Source: Actinomadura rifamycini DSM 43936 (GTDB lineage: Bacteria > Actinomycetota > Actinomycetes > Streptosporangiales > Streptosporangiaceae). Taken from it: a stretch of DNA of 64,000 nucleotides. Position numbers and translations under genes: made by a program. The stretch covers positions 56,842 to 120,841 of the forward strand of contig NZ_AULB01000029.1 in assembly GCF_000425065.1 (NCBI RefSeq). The letters run 5' to 3'. Positions within the stretch are counted from its first letter, which is position 1. Each line of letters begins with the position of its first letter. Below are positions 50,638 through 58,020 of this stretch, piece by piece. The notes below the pieces were generated by a model that did no database searches, was not told the origin of the DNA, and saw nothing but the letters and a program-made list of their open reading frames with translations.

Positions 50638-51846
50638 GTGGCGCGTACAGTGAAGCGGGCGTATAAATACCGCTTCTACCCCACCGGCGAGCAGTCGGAC
50701 GAATTGTCGCGCACGTTCGGGTGTGTGCGCCTGGTATACAACCGGGCGCTGGAGGAACGCACGCGTGCGTGGTACGGCGAGCGGCGGCGTGTCTCCTATG
50801 CGGAGTCGTCGGCTGCGCTGACCGCATGGAAGAAGACCGGCGAGGCGGCGTTCCTGAACGAGGTGTCCAGCGTGCCGCTGCAGCAGGCCCTGCGGCACCT
50901 GCAGGCGGCGTTCGCGAACTTCTTCGCCAAGCGCGCCGCCTACCCTCGCTTCAAGTCGCGGAGGAATTCCCGGCAGAGCGCGGAGTACACGCGGTCGGCG
51001 TTCAGGTGGCGCGATGGTCAGCTGATCTTGGCGAAAGTGCCCGGGCCGCTGGGCATCGTGTGGTCGCGGCCGCTGCCCGAAGGGGCGGAGCCCTCTACGG
51101 TCACGGTGTCCAGGGACGCTGCCGGGCGGTGGTTCGTGTCGATCCTGTGCGAGGACCGCATCGTCCGCCCGGCCCCGGCCAAGAACGCGGTCGGGATCGA
51201 CGTGGGCCTCATCTCGCTGGTTACGCTGTCGACGGGAGAGAAGGTCGCCAATCCCCGGCACGAGCGCCGCGACGGCGAACGCCTCGCCCGAGCACAGAGG
51301 GAGTTGTTCCGTAAGGCCAAGGGCTCGGCGAACCGGGACAAGGCCCGCCGGAAGATCGCGCGGATTCATGTGCGCATCGCCGACCGGCGCCGGGACCTCC
51401 TGCACAAGCTGTCGACTCGGCTCGTCCACGAGAACCAAGTGGTCGTGATCGAGGACTTGGGAGTCCGCACCATGGTGAAGAATCGCTCCCTCGCCCGGGC
51501 GATCTCGGACGCGGCGTGGCGGGAGCTGCGGGCGATGCTGGAGTACAAGGCCGGGTGGTACGGCCGTGAGCTCGTGGTGATCGACCGCTGGTTCCCCTCG
51601 TCCAAGTTGTGCTCCGAATGTGGGAGGGCCGCTGAGCGGATGCCCCTCGCCGTGAGGGAGTGGCGGTGCGGTTGCGGTGCGGTTCACGACCGTGACGTCA
51701 ACGCCGCCAAGAACATCCTGGCCGCCGGGCTGGCGGTGTCCGCCTGTGGAGACGGTGTGAGACCTCAACGGGAGCCCTCCCGGACGGGGCGGTCGTCGGT
51801 GAAGCAGGAAACCCAGCGGGTGACCGCTGGAGCCCCTCGCCTCTAG
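50638..51846 (+). CDS. tnpB: IS200/IS605-type TnpB (OrfB) RNA-guided nuclease
   Basis: A 402-residue TnpB. The N-terminal helix-turn-helix-type region starts VKRAYKYRFYPTGEQ. The RuvC nuclease residues are intact: D188 in GIDVG, E272 in VVIEDLGV, D353 in HDRDVNAAKNI. The zinc ribbon is CSEC (325-328) plus CGC (344-346). TnpB proteins are RNA-guided DNA nucleases that help the element persist. No TnpA transposase gene is nearby, so it is a solitary IS1341-like unit. GTG at 50638 is used; GTG at 50650 (start VKRAYKYRF) is equally likely. There is no good Shine-Dalgarno. The element sits between the M48 gene and nadD. Confidence 0.95.
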   Translation: MARTVKRAYKYRFYPTGEQSDELSRTFGCVRLVYNRALEERTRAWYGERRRVSYAESSAALTAWKKTGEAAFLNEVSSVPLQQALRHLQAAFANFFAKRAAYPRFKSRRNSRQSAEYTRSAFRWRDGQLILAKVPGPLGIVWSRPLPEGAEPSTVTVSRDAAGRWFVSILCEDRIVRPAPAKNAVGIDVGLISLVTLSTGEKVANPRHERRDGERLARAQRELFRKAKGSANRDKARRKIARIHVRIADRRRDLLHKLSTRLVHENQVVVIEDLGVRTMVKNRSLARAISDAAWRELRAMLEYKAGWYGRELVVIDRWFPSSKLCSECGRAAERMPLAVREWRCGCGAVHDRDVNAAKNILAAGLAVSACGDGVRPQREPSRTGRSSVKQETQRVTAGAPRL

Positions 51847-51864
51847 GCGAAGGAGAAAGTCAAG
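51700..51864 (+). ncRNA. Candidate omega (re)RNA scaffold at the 3' end of tnpB
   Basis: The end of tnpB folds into two adjacent stems: CCAGCGG-GTGA-CCGCTGG (51813-51830, 7 bp with a GNRA tetraloop) and TCGCCT-CT-AGGCGA (51837-51850, holding the stop codon). A purine-rich AGGAGAAAGTCAA then leads into the flank. This matches the layout of known omega RNAs, in which the guide is the genomic sequence directly after the right end (here starting ~51865). The 5' limit is a guess. Confidence 0.55.
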
Positions 51865-51952
51865 TCAGGCATGGTAGTTCCGACGAACCGGCGTGCCGCA
51901 GGGTTCCCGCCGGACGCCGGGGCGAACGTTCGGGCCGGTGCACCGGCTGGCT

Positions 51953-51958
51953 ATTCTC
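51953..51958 (+). promoter_or_regulatory. TATTCT -10 of a probable leaderless nadD transcript
   Basis: TATTCT ends 6 nt before the nadD ATG and there is no Shine-Dalgarno between, so transcription would begin at or next to the start codon. Upstream, GCCGGTGCACCGGC (51935-51948) is a 14-bp palindrome lying in the spacer. Confidence 0.5.
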
Positions 51959-51964
51959 GTCGTC

Positions 51965-52567
51965 ATGACGCAAAAGCGGCGGCTCGGGATCATGGGCGGC
52001 ACGTTCGACCCGATCCACCACGGGCACCTCGTGGCCGCCAGCGAGGTGGCGCACTTCTTCTCGCTGGACGAAGTGGTCTTCGTCCCCACGGGCCTCTCGT
52101 CCCACAAGGAGGGCCGCAAGGTCGCCGCCGCCGAGGACCGCTACCTCATGGCCGTGATCGCCACCGCCTCCAACCCGCGCTTCTCCGTCAGCCGCGTCGA
52201 CATCGACCGCCCCGGCCCCACCTACACCGTCGACACGCTGCGCGACATCCGGGACGTCCGGGGCCCCGACGCCGACCTGTTCTTCATCACCGGCGCCGAC
52301 GCCCTCGAGAAGATGCTCACCTGGCACGACACCGACGAACTGTTCGGCCTCGCTCACTTCGTCGGCGTCACCCGCCCCGGGCACCGCCTCGCCGACCCCG
52401 GCCTGCCCAACGGGCGCGTGTCGCTCATGGAGGTACCGGCCCTGTCGATCTCCTCCACCGAGTGCCGCGACCGCGTCCACTCCGGCGAGCCGATCTGGTA
52501 CCTCGTCCCCGACGGGATCGTCCAGTACATCAACAAGCGCGGCCTCTACCGCGACGACGCCTCCTGA
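51965..52567 (+). CDS. nadD: Nicotinate-nucleotide adenylyltransferase
   Basis: A 200-residue enzyme that joins nicotinate mononucleotide and ATP to deamido-NAD. The nucleotidyltransferase signature is IMGGTFDPIHHGHL at residue ~10, and SISSTECRDRV near 165 is the ISSTxxR motif. Length is standard. ATG at 51965 lacks a Shine-Dalgarno and is close to a -10 hexamer, consistent with leaderless translation. In mycobacteria nadD, rsfS and the phosphatase gene follow one another in the same way. Confidence 0.97.
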   Translation: MTQKRRLGIMGGTFDPIHHGHLVAASEVAHFFSLDEVVFVPTGLSSHKEGRKVAAAEDRYLMAVIATASNPRFSVSRVDIDRPGPTYTVDTLRDIRDVRGPDADLFFITGADALEKMLTWHDTDELFGLAHFVGVTRPGHRLADPGLPNGRVSLMEVPALSISSTECRDRVHSGEPIWYLVPDGIVQYINKRGLYRDDAS

Positions 52568-52750
52568 CCTGCGCGGAGATCCGCACGCCCGGCCGTCCGC
52601 CGCGCCACGGCCCCCGCGCCGTCCGCATACCCTGGAGAGGGAAGGGCCGCGTGCGAACGCGGCCGGCCGACAAATTGATCGGGCCGCCGGCCCCCGCCCG
52701 TGAGATGGTGGAGCCGAGACGACCCCTACAGGGAGGATCGCGAGCGCATC

Positions 52751-53164
52751 GTGACCGCATCCGAAAGGGCCGCAACGCTGGTCCGGATCGCCGCGGAGGC
52801 GGCGGGAGACAAGCTGGCCGACGACATCCTGGCCTACGACGTGAGCGAGCAGCTCGTCATCACCGACGCGTTCGTGCTCTGCTCCGCCCCCAACGACCGT
52901 CAGGTCCGCGCCATCGTCGACGAGGTCGAGCGAAGGCTCCGCGAGGAGGCCGACGCCAAGCCCGTCCGCCGCGAGGGCGAGCGCGAGGGCCGCTGGGTGC
53001 TCCTCGACTACGCCGACGTCATCGTGCACATCCAGCACGAGGAGGACCGCGTCTTCTACGCGCTCGAACGGCTCTGGAAGGACTGCCCGGTGATCGAGCT
53101 GCCCGAGTCCGCCACCGCGCACCAGGAGCAGCGCGCCCGGACCGTCGGGAGCCTCGGTGAGTGA
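52751..53164 (+). CDS. rsfS: Ribosomal silencing factor RsfS
   Basis: A 137-residue protein of the RsfS/Iojap family that binds L14 and blocks subunit joining under starvation. Conserved blocks are DILAYDVSEQLVITDAFVLCSAPNDRQVRAIVDEVE, KPVRREGEREGRWVLLDYADVIVHIQ and FYALERLWKDCP. GTG at 52751 is chosen by comparison with the family start; GGGAGG is ~13 nt upstream. The stop overlaps the next gene by 8 nt. Confidence 0.95.
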   Translation: MTASERAATLVRIAAEAAGDKLADDILAYDVSEQLVITDAFVLCSAPNDRQVRAIVDEVERRLREEADAKPVRREGEREGRWVLLDYADVIVHIQHEEDRVFYALERLWKDCPVIELPESATAHQEQRARTVGSLGE

Positions 53165-53813
53165 CACGCGCCGCGAGCCCGGCAGGCGCCGGCTCGTCCT
53201 GTGGCGGCACGGCCAGACGGCCTGGAACGTCGAGAACCGCTTCCAGGGCAAGACGGACATCCCCCTGGACGAGACCGGCGTGCAGCAGGCCCGCCGCGCC
53301 GCCCGCCTCCTCGCCGGGCTGCGCCCCACCGAGCTGCTGGCGTCCCCGCTGCAGCGCGCGTCCGCCACCGCGGCCTGCCTCGCCGAGGTCACCGGCCTCC
53401 CCGTCCGCTACGACCGCGACCTGATCGAGCGCGACGGCGGCGAGTGGGAGGGCCTCACCGGCCGCGAGATCCGCGAGCGCTACCCCGAGGCGCACGCCGC
53501 CTGGCAGCCGCCCGGCGGCGAGACCAGCGCCCAGGTCGCCAAGCGCGTCGGCGCCGCCCTCGACCGCGCCCTCGACGACCTGCCCGGCACCGGGACGCTC
53601 GTCGTCGCCTCCCACGGCGCCGCGCTCCGGCTCGGCATGTCGAACCTCCTCGGCCTCCCCGAGAGCGTCTGGGAGCGCCTCGGCGGCCTCTCGAACTGCT
53701 GCTGGTCCGTCCTCACCGAGATGCGCGACGGCGGCTGGCGCCTCGCCGAACACAACGCCGGCACCCTCCCCGAACCCGTCCTCGGCGACGATCGCACCGA
53801 CAACGGGGCCTGA
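53157..53813 (+). CDS. gpgP: Histidine phosphatase, likely glucosyl-3-phosphoglycerate phosphatase
   Basis: A 218-residue branch 1 histidine phosphatase. The phosphoacceptor lies in LVLWRHGQTAWN near residue 17 (RHG), LASPLQRASATA follows, Glu is in IERDGGEWEGLT, and the second His in VVASHGAALRLG. The same position after nadD-rsfS in Mycobacterium tuberculosis is held by GpgP, which makes glucosylglycerate for methylglucose polysaccharide, so that role is inferred from synteny. GTG at 53157 overlaps rsfS by 8 nt. A general phosphoglycerate-mutase-like phosphatase remains possible. Confidence 0.85.
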   Translation: MSDTRREPGRRRLVLWRHGQTAWNVENRFQGKTDIPLDETGVQQARRAARLLAGLRPTELLASPLQRASATAACLAEVTGLPVRYDRDLIERDGGEWEGLTGREIRERYPEAHAAWQPPGGETSAQVAKRVGAALDRALDDLPGTGTLVVASHGAALRLGMSNLLGLPESVWERLGGLSNCCWSVLTEMRDGGWRLAEHNAGTLPEPVLGDDRTDNGA

Positions 53814-53893
53814 GGCGAAACGATTCGTGTCCGGTCACTGAAGTCCGATACACTGGCGGAGCCCTGCGGGATGAACGTCCACGCAGCGGCGCG

Positions 53894-53966
53894 GGGCTAT
53901 GGCGCAGTTGGTAGCGCGCCTCCATGGCATGGAGGAGGTCTGGGGTTCGAATCCCCATAGCTCCAC
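53894..53966 (+). tRNA. tRNA-Ala (GGC), copy 1
   Basis: A 73-nt cloverleaf: acceptor GGGGCTA/TAGCTCC with the G3·U70 alanine identity pair, D arm GCGC/GCGC, anticodon stem CCTCC/GGAGG with loop ATGGCAT (anticodon GGC), T arm TGGGG-TTCGAAT-CCCCA, discriminator A. CCA is not encoded. A terminator hairpin follows. Confidence 0.97.
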
Positions 53967-53982
53967 GCGTTGGTCTTGAAAA

Positions 53983-54013
53983 AAGGCACCGGGTCCGTGG
54001 GCCCGGTGCCTTT
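53983..54013 (+). terminator. Terminator after tRNA-Ala copy 1
   Basis: AAAGGCACCGGG and CCCGGTGCCTTT form a 12-bp stem with a 7-nt loop; A-rich and T-rich ends make it work from either side. Confidence 0.85.
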
Positions 54014-54090
54014 CTCGTGCCATCGGCGACCGCTCCGTGACGGTGCGCGGAGAGCCCGGCCGCCCTACCGGTGCGGGGTCGGTCGATCCT

Positions 54091-54699
54091 CTAGAGGCCC
54101 GGGGTGGATCGCTGCTCGGCGCCCTGGGCCATCGCGGCGCGGAACGTCTGCGGGCCGAAGTAGCCGTCGACGCCGATCCGCTTGCGCGTCTGGAACGCGC
54201 GGACGGCGCGCTCGGTGGCGCCGCCGTACCAGCCGTCGACCTTGAGGCTCCGGTCCTGCAGGGCCTTCATCACGCCCTGGACGCCCTTGACGATGTGCGC
54301 CTTCCCGTTGTTCGGGCCGTCGCCCGTGAGGACCTCGCCGATGTCGCGCCGGAGCTCGCTCATGGTCTCGCCGGTGACGGTGCCCTGCGGGTCGACGTCG
54401 ATGAAGCGGGCCCTCTGGTACCGCTTGACGTCGTCGACCATGTCCTGGAGGTACACGTCGCCGTTGGAGGCGGCCGGGTTGCAGTTGGTGTAGAAGCCGA
54501 GCTGCGTGAGCGCGCAGCGGACGAACGCGACGCGGTAGCTCTTGCTCCCCGCGTCGAGTTCGACCCACGGCTGGAGCTCGATGGCCTTGACGACCCGCGG
54601 GTCGGTGTCCGGGCCGTCGGCGGACGCCGCGCCGACGCCGGCGGCCGCCGTCAGCGCGGCGGCCGCGAGCACGGACAGCGTGCGAAGCAGGATCTTCAT
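54091..54699 (-). CDS. Secreted peptidoglycan-binding-domain protein
   Basis: A 202-residue exported protein. Residues 1-27 are a signal peptide (LLRTLSVLAAAALTAAAGVGAASA). The C-terminal half has a PG_binding_1 unit, KVDGWYGGATERAVRAFQTRKRIGVDGYFGPQTFRAAM, with the typical V-D-G-x-x-G-x-x-T repeat; a second, weaker unit precedes it (VRCALTQLGFYTNCNPAASNGD…). No catalytic domain is present, so it probably binds cell wall without cutting. ATG at 54699 is preceded by a G-run. It lies between two identical tRNA-Ala genes. Confidence 0.85.
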   Translation of the reverse strand: MKILLRTLSVLAAAALTAAAGVGAASADGPDTDPRVVKAIELQPWVELDAGSKSYRVAFVRCALTQLGFYTNCNPAASNGDVYLQDMVDDVKRYQRARFIDVDPQGTVTGETMSELRRDIGEVLTGDGPNNGKAHIVKGVQGVMKALQDRSLKVDGWYGGATERAVRAFQTRKRIGVDGYFGPQTFRAAMAQGAEQRSTPGL

Positions 54700-55133
54700 G
54701 TGAACCCCCCGTTCATCGGTTGGATCCTGACATTCGGGTGTGATGGGGGCTCCCGATTAATGGTTCGATCGTCTTCGGTAAAATTCGAAAGAGAACTTGA
54801 CGGATTTGCGGGGCATCGGGTTTACATAGATCATCAGTCTTTGCCGAAACCGGGTGTGTCGGTGATCGTGATCGCGCTCTCTCGTGGAGATCACTCAAGT
54901 GCGCGGCATGTCGGGAATGCCCTCCACGCTGGAGGGTGAGGGGCCGTGCAGGTCGCGCCGGGTGCGCGCGGTGGCGAGGGCGGACGAAGGGCACGGCCGG
55001 GGCGTCGCGGTAAATGCGCACGCAAAACGTTGATCACGCGGACGGACGCCTTTGCCCTGCGCGCGCTTGGCGCTCTTGATCATGCGGGAACAGTCGTCGG
55101 TGGCGATGCCGATCGAGATGAGGGGTTAACCCA
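54700..55133. other. 434-nt spacer between two secreted-protein genes
   Basis: The segment 54750-54840 is markedly more AT-rich than its surroundings and has TTGACG (54797-54802) followed 18 nt later by TTTACATA, a weak plus-strand promoter candidate. I looked for a c-di-AMP (ydaO) riboswitch, which precedes some actinomycete wall genes, and saw none. Confidence 0.4.
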
Positions 55134-55691
55134 ATGAGAGCTCGTATCACCGGAAGAGCGACCCTGCCCGCCGTCCTGGCCGCCTCGGTCGTGGCGGTCG
55201 CGGCGCCCGCGGTGGCGCAGGCGGCGGCGCTGGACCCGGTCGCGGTGCCGGTGGCCGTGCCGGTGGCGGAGAGCAAGGACTGCGAGCGGGGGCTGGAACT
55301 CCTGAAGCAGATCAAGCTGCTTCCCGGGCAGCCGGATCTCGCCAAGACGCTGTGCACGCTCGGCGCCGCCGGGGCGGGCGCGGACAAGCCGGTCGGGGAC
55401 GGGGCCGGGGTGGACGGAGCGGGCGCCGAGGAGGTGTCGAGCACGGAAGGCCGGCCGCGGGGGCTGCAGATGCCCCGCGACTACACGCCGCCGGCCGCCG
55501 GGCAGCCCACCGAGCACAATGTCCAAGCCCACGACGTGGCGGAGCACCAGAACAAGCTCCTCGGGCTGCCCGTGGAATGGCCGGAGGGCCTCACCGTCTG
55601 GATCCCGACGTTCCAGCAGGGCGAGTGGCACTCCTACAGCAACAGCGCCGCGGACGGTATCCAGGACCCGGCCGCCGCGCCCGGCCGCTGA
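55134..55691 (+). CDS. Secreted protein of unknown function
   Basis: A 185-residue exported protein I do not recognise. A signal peptide covers residues 1-~31 (LPAVLAASVVAVAAPAVAQAAA). The mature part has two cysteines (KDCERGLE and KTLCTLG), a Gly/Ala/Asp-rich linker, and a C-terminal region with aromatic residues (LPVEWPEGLTVWIPTFQQGEW). ATG at 55134 follows GAGG. It is closed by a 14-bp hairpin. Together with the 54091 gene it fills the interval between the duplicated tRNA genes, which hints at a shared acquisition. Confidence 0.75.
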   Translation: MRARITGRATLPAVLAASVVAVAAPAVAQAAALDPVAVPVAVPVAESKDCERGLELLKQIKLLPGQPDLAKTLCTLGAAGAGADKPVGDGAGVDGAGAEEVSSTEGRPRGLQMPRDYTPPAAGQPTEHNVQAHDVAEHQNKLLGLPVEWPEGLTVWIPTFQQGEWHSYSNSAADGIQDPAAAPGR

Positions 55692-55696
55692 CCCGC

Positions 55697-55732
55697 CGCG
55701 GGCCGCGGGGAGCCGTACCCCCGCGGCCCGCG
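55697..55732 (+). terminator. 14-bp hairpin after the 55134 gene
   Basis: CGCGGGCCGCGGGG and CCCCGCGGCCCGCG form a perfect stem with an 8-nt loop starting 6 nt after the stop codon. Confidence 0.8.
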
Positions 55733-55776
55733 TTCCGAGCGGTGTCCAACGTGCACTAAGCTCTTCACTGCACCGA

Positions 55777-55849
55777 GGGGCTATGGCGCAGTTGGTAGCG
55801 CGCCTCCATGGCATGGAGGAGGTCTGGGGTTCGAATCCCCATAGCTCCA
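55777..55849 (+). tRNA. tRNA-Ala (GGC), copy 2
   Basis: Identical over all 73 nt to the copy at 53894, including the G3·U70 pair and anticodon GGC. The flanks differ beyond a few bases. It is closed by a hairpin at 55861. Confidence 0.97.
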
Positions 55850-55860
55850 CGTTCTTCCTT

Positions 55861-55908
55861 ACGGCGAAGGCCGCTCGAGACTCCAGGGTCTCGGGCGGCC
55901 TTCGCCGT
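55861..55908. terminator. Terminator after tRNA-Ala copy 2
   Basis: ACGGCGAAGGCCGC pairs with GCGGCCTTCGCCGT, and an inner CGAGAC/GTCTCG continues the stem. It lies before the convergent 55938 gene. Confidence 0.85.
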
Positions 55909-55937
55909 TCGCGGTGCCGCTCGGGCCCGCCGCGCGT

Positions 55938-57038
55938 TCAGGCCGTGAAGCGCAGGACGGCGCCGATCTCGTGGTGCGCGTCGCCGTCCGAGGGCAGCAC
56001 CACCAGCTCGCCGTCGGTCGCCGCCACGGCCCGGACGAGCGCGGCGTCCGCCCGGTCCTCGTGGACGTCCGTGACGCCGAACTCGGTGCGGAGTTCCTCC
56101 GGGGACGACGCGAGCTGGACCGGGTCGGGCCCGAACCACAGGCTCTCCCCGGAACCCGGGTCCTCCTCGTCCAGCAGCAGGGTCTCGACCTGGCCGTTGC
56201 GGACGGCCTCGACGATCGCGGGGATGCCGGACACGGCGCGCTTGCCGTTGGCGAGCTCCCGGTCGAAGCGCTCGGCGACCGTCATGACGCGCTCGGCCGT
56301 CTTGAGCTTCAGGATCCGGTTCAGCTCCGCCTCCAGCTCCGGATCGTGGACGTCGGTGTTGCGGTCGAGCTCGACGACGTGCTCCAGGACGGCCTCGGAG
56401 ACCTCCTCCAGGACGGCCGTCCGGGCGCGGGTGTCGCCGGCGATCACCACCGCCTGCGCGCCGCAGCGGTCGGCGGCGCGGTCGATCTCGTGCGCGACCT
56501 TCTTGGCGTTGAGCTTCCAGACGTTCTCGGACGAGCGCTGGAACCGGGACTGGTTCCAGTCGCCCGCCTTCGTCTTGCGGATCGGGTACTCCTCGTCGCC
56601 GTCGACCTCGATGTGCTCGTGCCGTCCGGCGGCGGTCACGCAGTCGATCTCGCCGCCCCGGCGGTCCACGACGGCGACCATGTGCGGGAACCGCTCGCCG
56701 CGTTCGGCCAGGTAGGGCAGGACGTGGGGGAGCGGGGCGAACCGGGCGTGGGGCGTGCGGGGCGGGGCGGGGAGCCGCTCGGCGTGCACGACCTCGCCGT
56801 CCGCCGCGAAGACCACCAGCCCTTCGGAGCGGCGCTGCGCGATCTCGTCCTCGACGGTCGCCTCGATCGCGCGGAGGGTGTCGGCGGGGGTGCCCTGCTC
56901 CTCCAGGTCGGTGCGCAGCGCCCGCCACCGCAGCTCGACGGCCTTGGCGGCGTCCTCGGTGGTCCGGGTGAGGTCGGCGTACACCGACGCGTAGGGGCCG
57001 GGGTGCCGGTACAGCGTCTTGAGGAATGACAGCTCCAT
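55938..57038 (-). CDS. Vms1/baeRF-type release-factor-like (peptidyl-tRNA hydrolase) protein
   Basis: A 366-residue protein resembling bacterial members of the archaeo-eukaryotic release factor 1 superfamily (baeRF/Vms1-Ankzf1 group). Start MELSFLKTLYRHPGPYASVY is followed by the Rossmann-like region VAVVDRRGGEIDCV. WNQSRFQRSSENVW near residue 161-174 matches the GGQ-loop position, with Q163 where eRF1 has the catalytic Gln. A C-terminal L7Ae-like segment (VETLLLDEED…LVRAVAATDGELVVLPSD) is complete. It may cleave or sense peptidyl-tRNA on stalled ribosomes; this is inference. ATG at 57038 has a weak Shine-Dalgarno. It converges on the second tRNA-Ala. Confidence 0.8.
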   Translation of the reverse strand: MELSFLKTLYRHPGPYASVYADLTRTTEDAAKAVELRWRALRTDLEEQGTPADTLRAIEATVEDEIAQRRSEGLVVFAADGEVVHAERLPAPPRTPHARFAPLPHVLPYLAERGERFPHMVAVVDRRGGEIDCVTAAGRHEHIEVDGDEEYPIRKTKAGDWNQSRFQRSSENVWKLNAKKVAHEIDRAADRCGAQAVVIAGDTRARTAVLEEVSEAVLEHVVELDRNTDVHDPELEAELNRILKLKTAERVMTVAERFDRELANGKRAVSGIPAIVEAVRNGQVETLLLDEEDPGSGESLWFGPDPVQLASSPEELRTEFGVTDVHEDRADAALVRAVAATDGELVVLPSDGDAHHEIGAVLRFTA

Positions 57039-57093
57039 AGGATCGCCGTACCCGATCCATATGGGGCAAACGTAAAGAATGGGGCGCCAGGGG

Positions 57094-57603
57094 TCAGTCC
57101 TCGGCGGACCGCTGGAGCCGCGCGTACGCGAGCTGCAGCCAGTCCGACGCGGCCACCGCCGTCATGGTCGCGCCCGCGAACCGGGTCGTCTCCGGTGCGA
57201 AGACCAGCCCCGCCGCGTACGCCGTCGCCACCCACTGGCCCGTGCAGAACGGGCAGGTGACCAGCTCCCCGACGGCGTGCCGGACGCCGTGGCCCCGCAC
57301 CTCCTCGGCCACCTCCGCCGGACCGGACGTCCCCGAGTAGCGGGTGAACGGGGCGCGCAGCGGGCTCGTCACCGGGTCCTTGGCGATCAGCCGGGACAGC
57401 TTGTGCGTGGTGACCGCCATCAGCGCCAGGTCGCCCGCGCCGACGGCGGGCACCCGGTCCCGGAACCGCTTCGCCAGAACGCCCAGCGCCCCGGCCGTCA
57501 CCGCGTAGACCGCCATCGTGCCCAGGTACGAGCCGAGCGGCCGGTCCTCGCCGCCCGCGTAGCGCTCCTTCTGCTTGCGGGCGGTGTCGACGACGGCGTT
57601 CAT
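57094..57603 (-). CDS. DUF1360 membrane protein
   Basis: A 169-residue protein with two to three hydrophobic segments (GTMAVYAVTAGALGVLA, then AYAAGLVFAPETTRFAGATMTAVAA). The pair LVTCPFCTGQWVA is the DUF1360 hallmark, and LSRLIAKDPVTSPLRAPF matches the family's conserved region. It is related to the YkyA-type sporulation-associated group in Bacillus by domain name only. GGAGGAG precedes ATG 57603, which overlaps the VOC gene's stop (TGATG). The function is unknown. Confidence 0.88.
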   Translation of the reverse strand: MNAVVDTARKQKERYAGGEDRPLGSYLGTMAVYAVTAGALGVLAKRFRDRVPAVGAGDLALMAVTTHKLSRLIAKDPVTSPLRAPFTRYSGTSGPAEVAEEVRGHGVRHAVGELVTCPFCTGQWVATAYAAGLVFAPETTRFAGATMTAVAASDWLQLAYARLQRSAED

Positions 57604-57956
57604 CACTCCTCCTCCGGGGGGACGATCAGGCAGAACTCGTTGCCCTGCGGGTCGGTCAGCACCGTCGTGAGCCAGCTCTCGTCCTCGAACGGGCCGCGGA
57701 CGACGCGCGCCCCCAGCCCCGTGACCCGTGCGAGCTCGGCGTCCATGTCGGCGACCCGGAGATCGGGATGCATCCGGTTCTTGCCGGACTTCGGCTCGGG
57801 GACGCGCTGCAGCAGCAACGTCGGGTTCCGGCCCTGCGGGTCGGTCAGCGTCACGTAGGGCTCGTCCAGGGGGCCGCGCTCGTAGCCGAGCGCCGCCGCC
57901 CAGAAGTCCGCGAGGGAGTCGGGATCGGCGCAATCCATGACGATGGCGAGTTCCAT
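57603..57956 (-). CDS. VOC/glyoxalase-like domain protein
   Basis: A 117-residue single-domain member of the vicinal oxygen chelate superfamily. The two beta-alpha-beta-beta-beta halves can be seen: MELAIVMDCADPDSLADFWAAALGYE and MHPDLRVADMDAELARVTGLGARVV, ending DPQGNEFCLIVPPEEE with the usual terminal Glu ligand. Such small proteins are dioxygenase, isomerase or drug-binding folds; no substrate is evident. ATG at 57956. The DUF1360 start overlaps its stop by one base. Confidence 0.88.
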   Translation of the reverse strand: MELAIVMDCADPDSLADFWAAALGYERGPLDEPYVTLTDPQGRNPTLLLQRVPEPKSGKNRMHPDLRVADMDAELARVTGLGARVVRGPFEDESWLTTVLTDPQGNEFCLIVPPEEE

Positions 57957-58020
57957 CCCGATCCATTACCCGGCGTGGGGCGTCCACACATCGGGGACAA
58001 TGGCCGCGGAAAGGGGACAC

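Larger units (their letters stand above)
50540..51864 (+). mobile_element. Solitary TnpB element (IS1341-like), approximate ends
   Basis: The right end is placed just after AAGGAGAAAGTCAA, a sequence typical of the end of TnpB elements and following two hairpins. The left end cannot be fixed and is set in the spacer upstream of tnpB. No terminal inverted repeats or target duplications are seen, as expected for the IS200/IS605 family. Confidence 0.6.

Noticed and set aside
54700..55133. c-di-AMP (ydaO) riboswitch or small RNA upstream of the secreted protein gene
   Set aside because: The conserved ydaO motifs are absent; only an AT-rich patch and a weak promoter candidate are seen.
53894..55849. 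Integrated plasmid or prophage bounded by tRNA repeats
   Set aside because: The interval is under 2 kb and has no integrase, excisionase, replication or phage gene. Duplication or cassette capture is more modest and kept as a finding.
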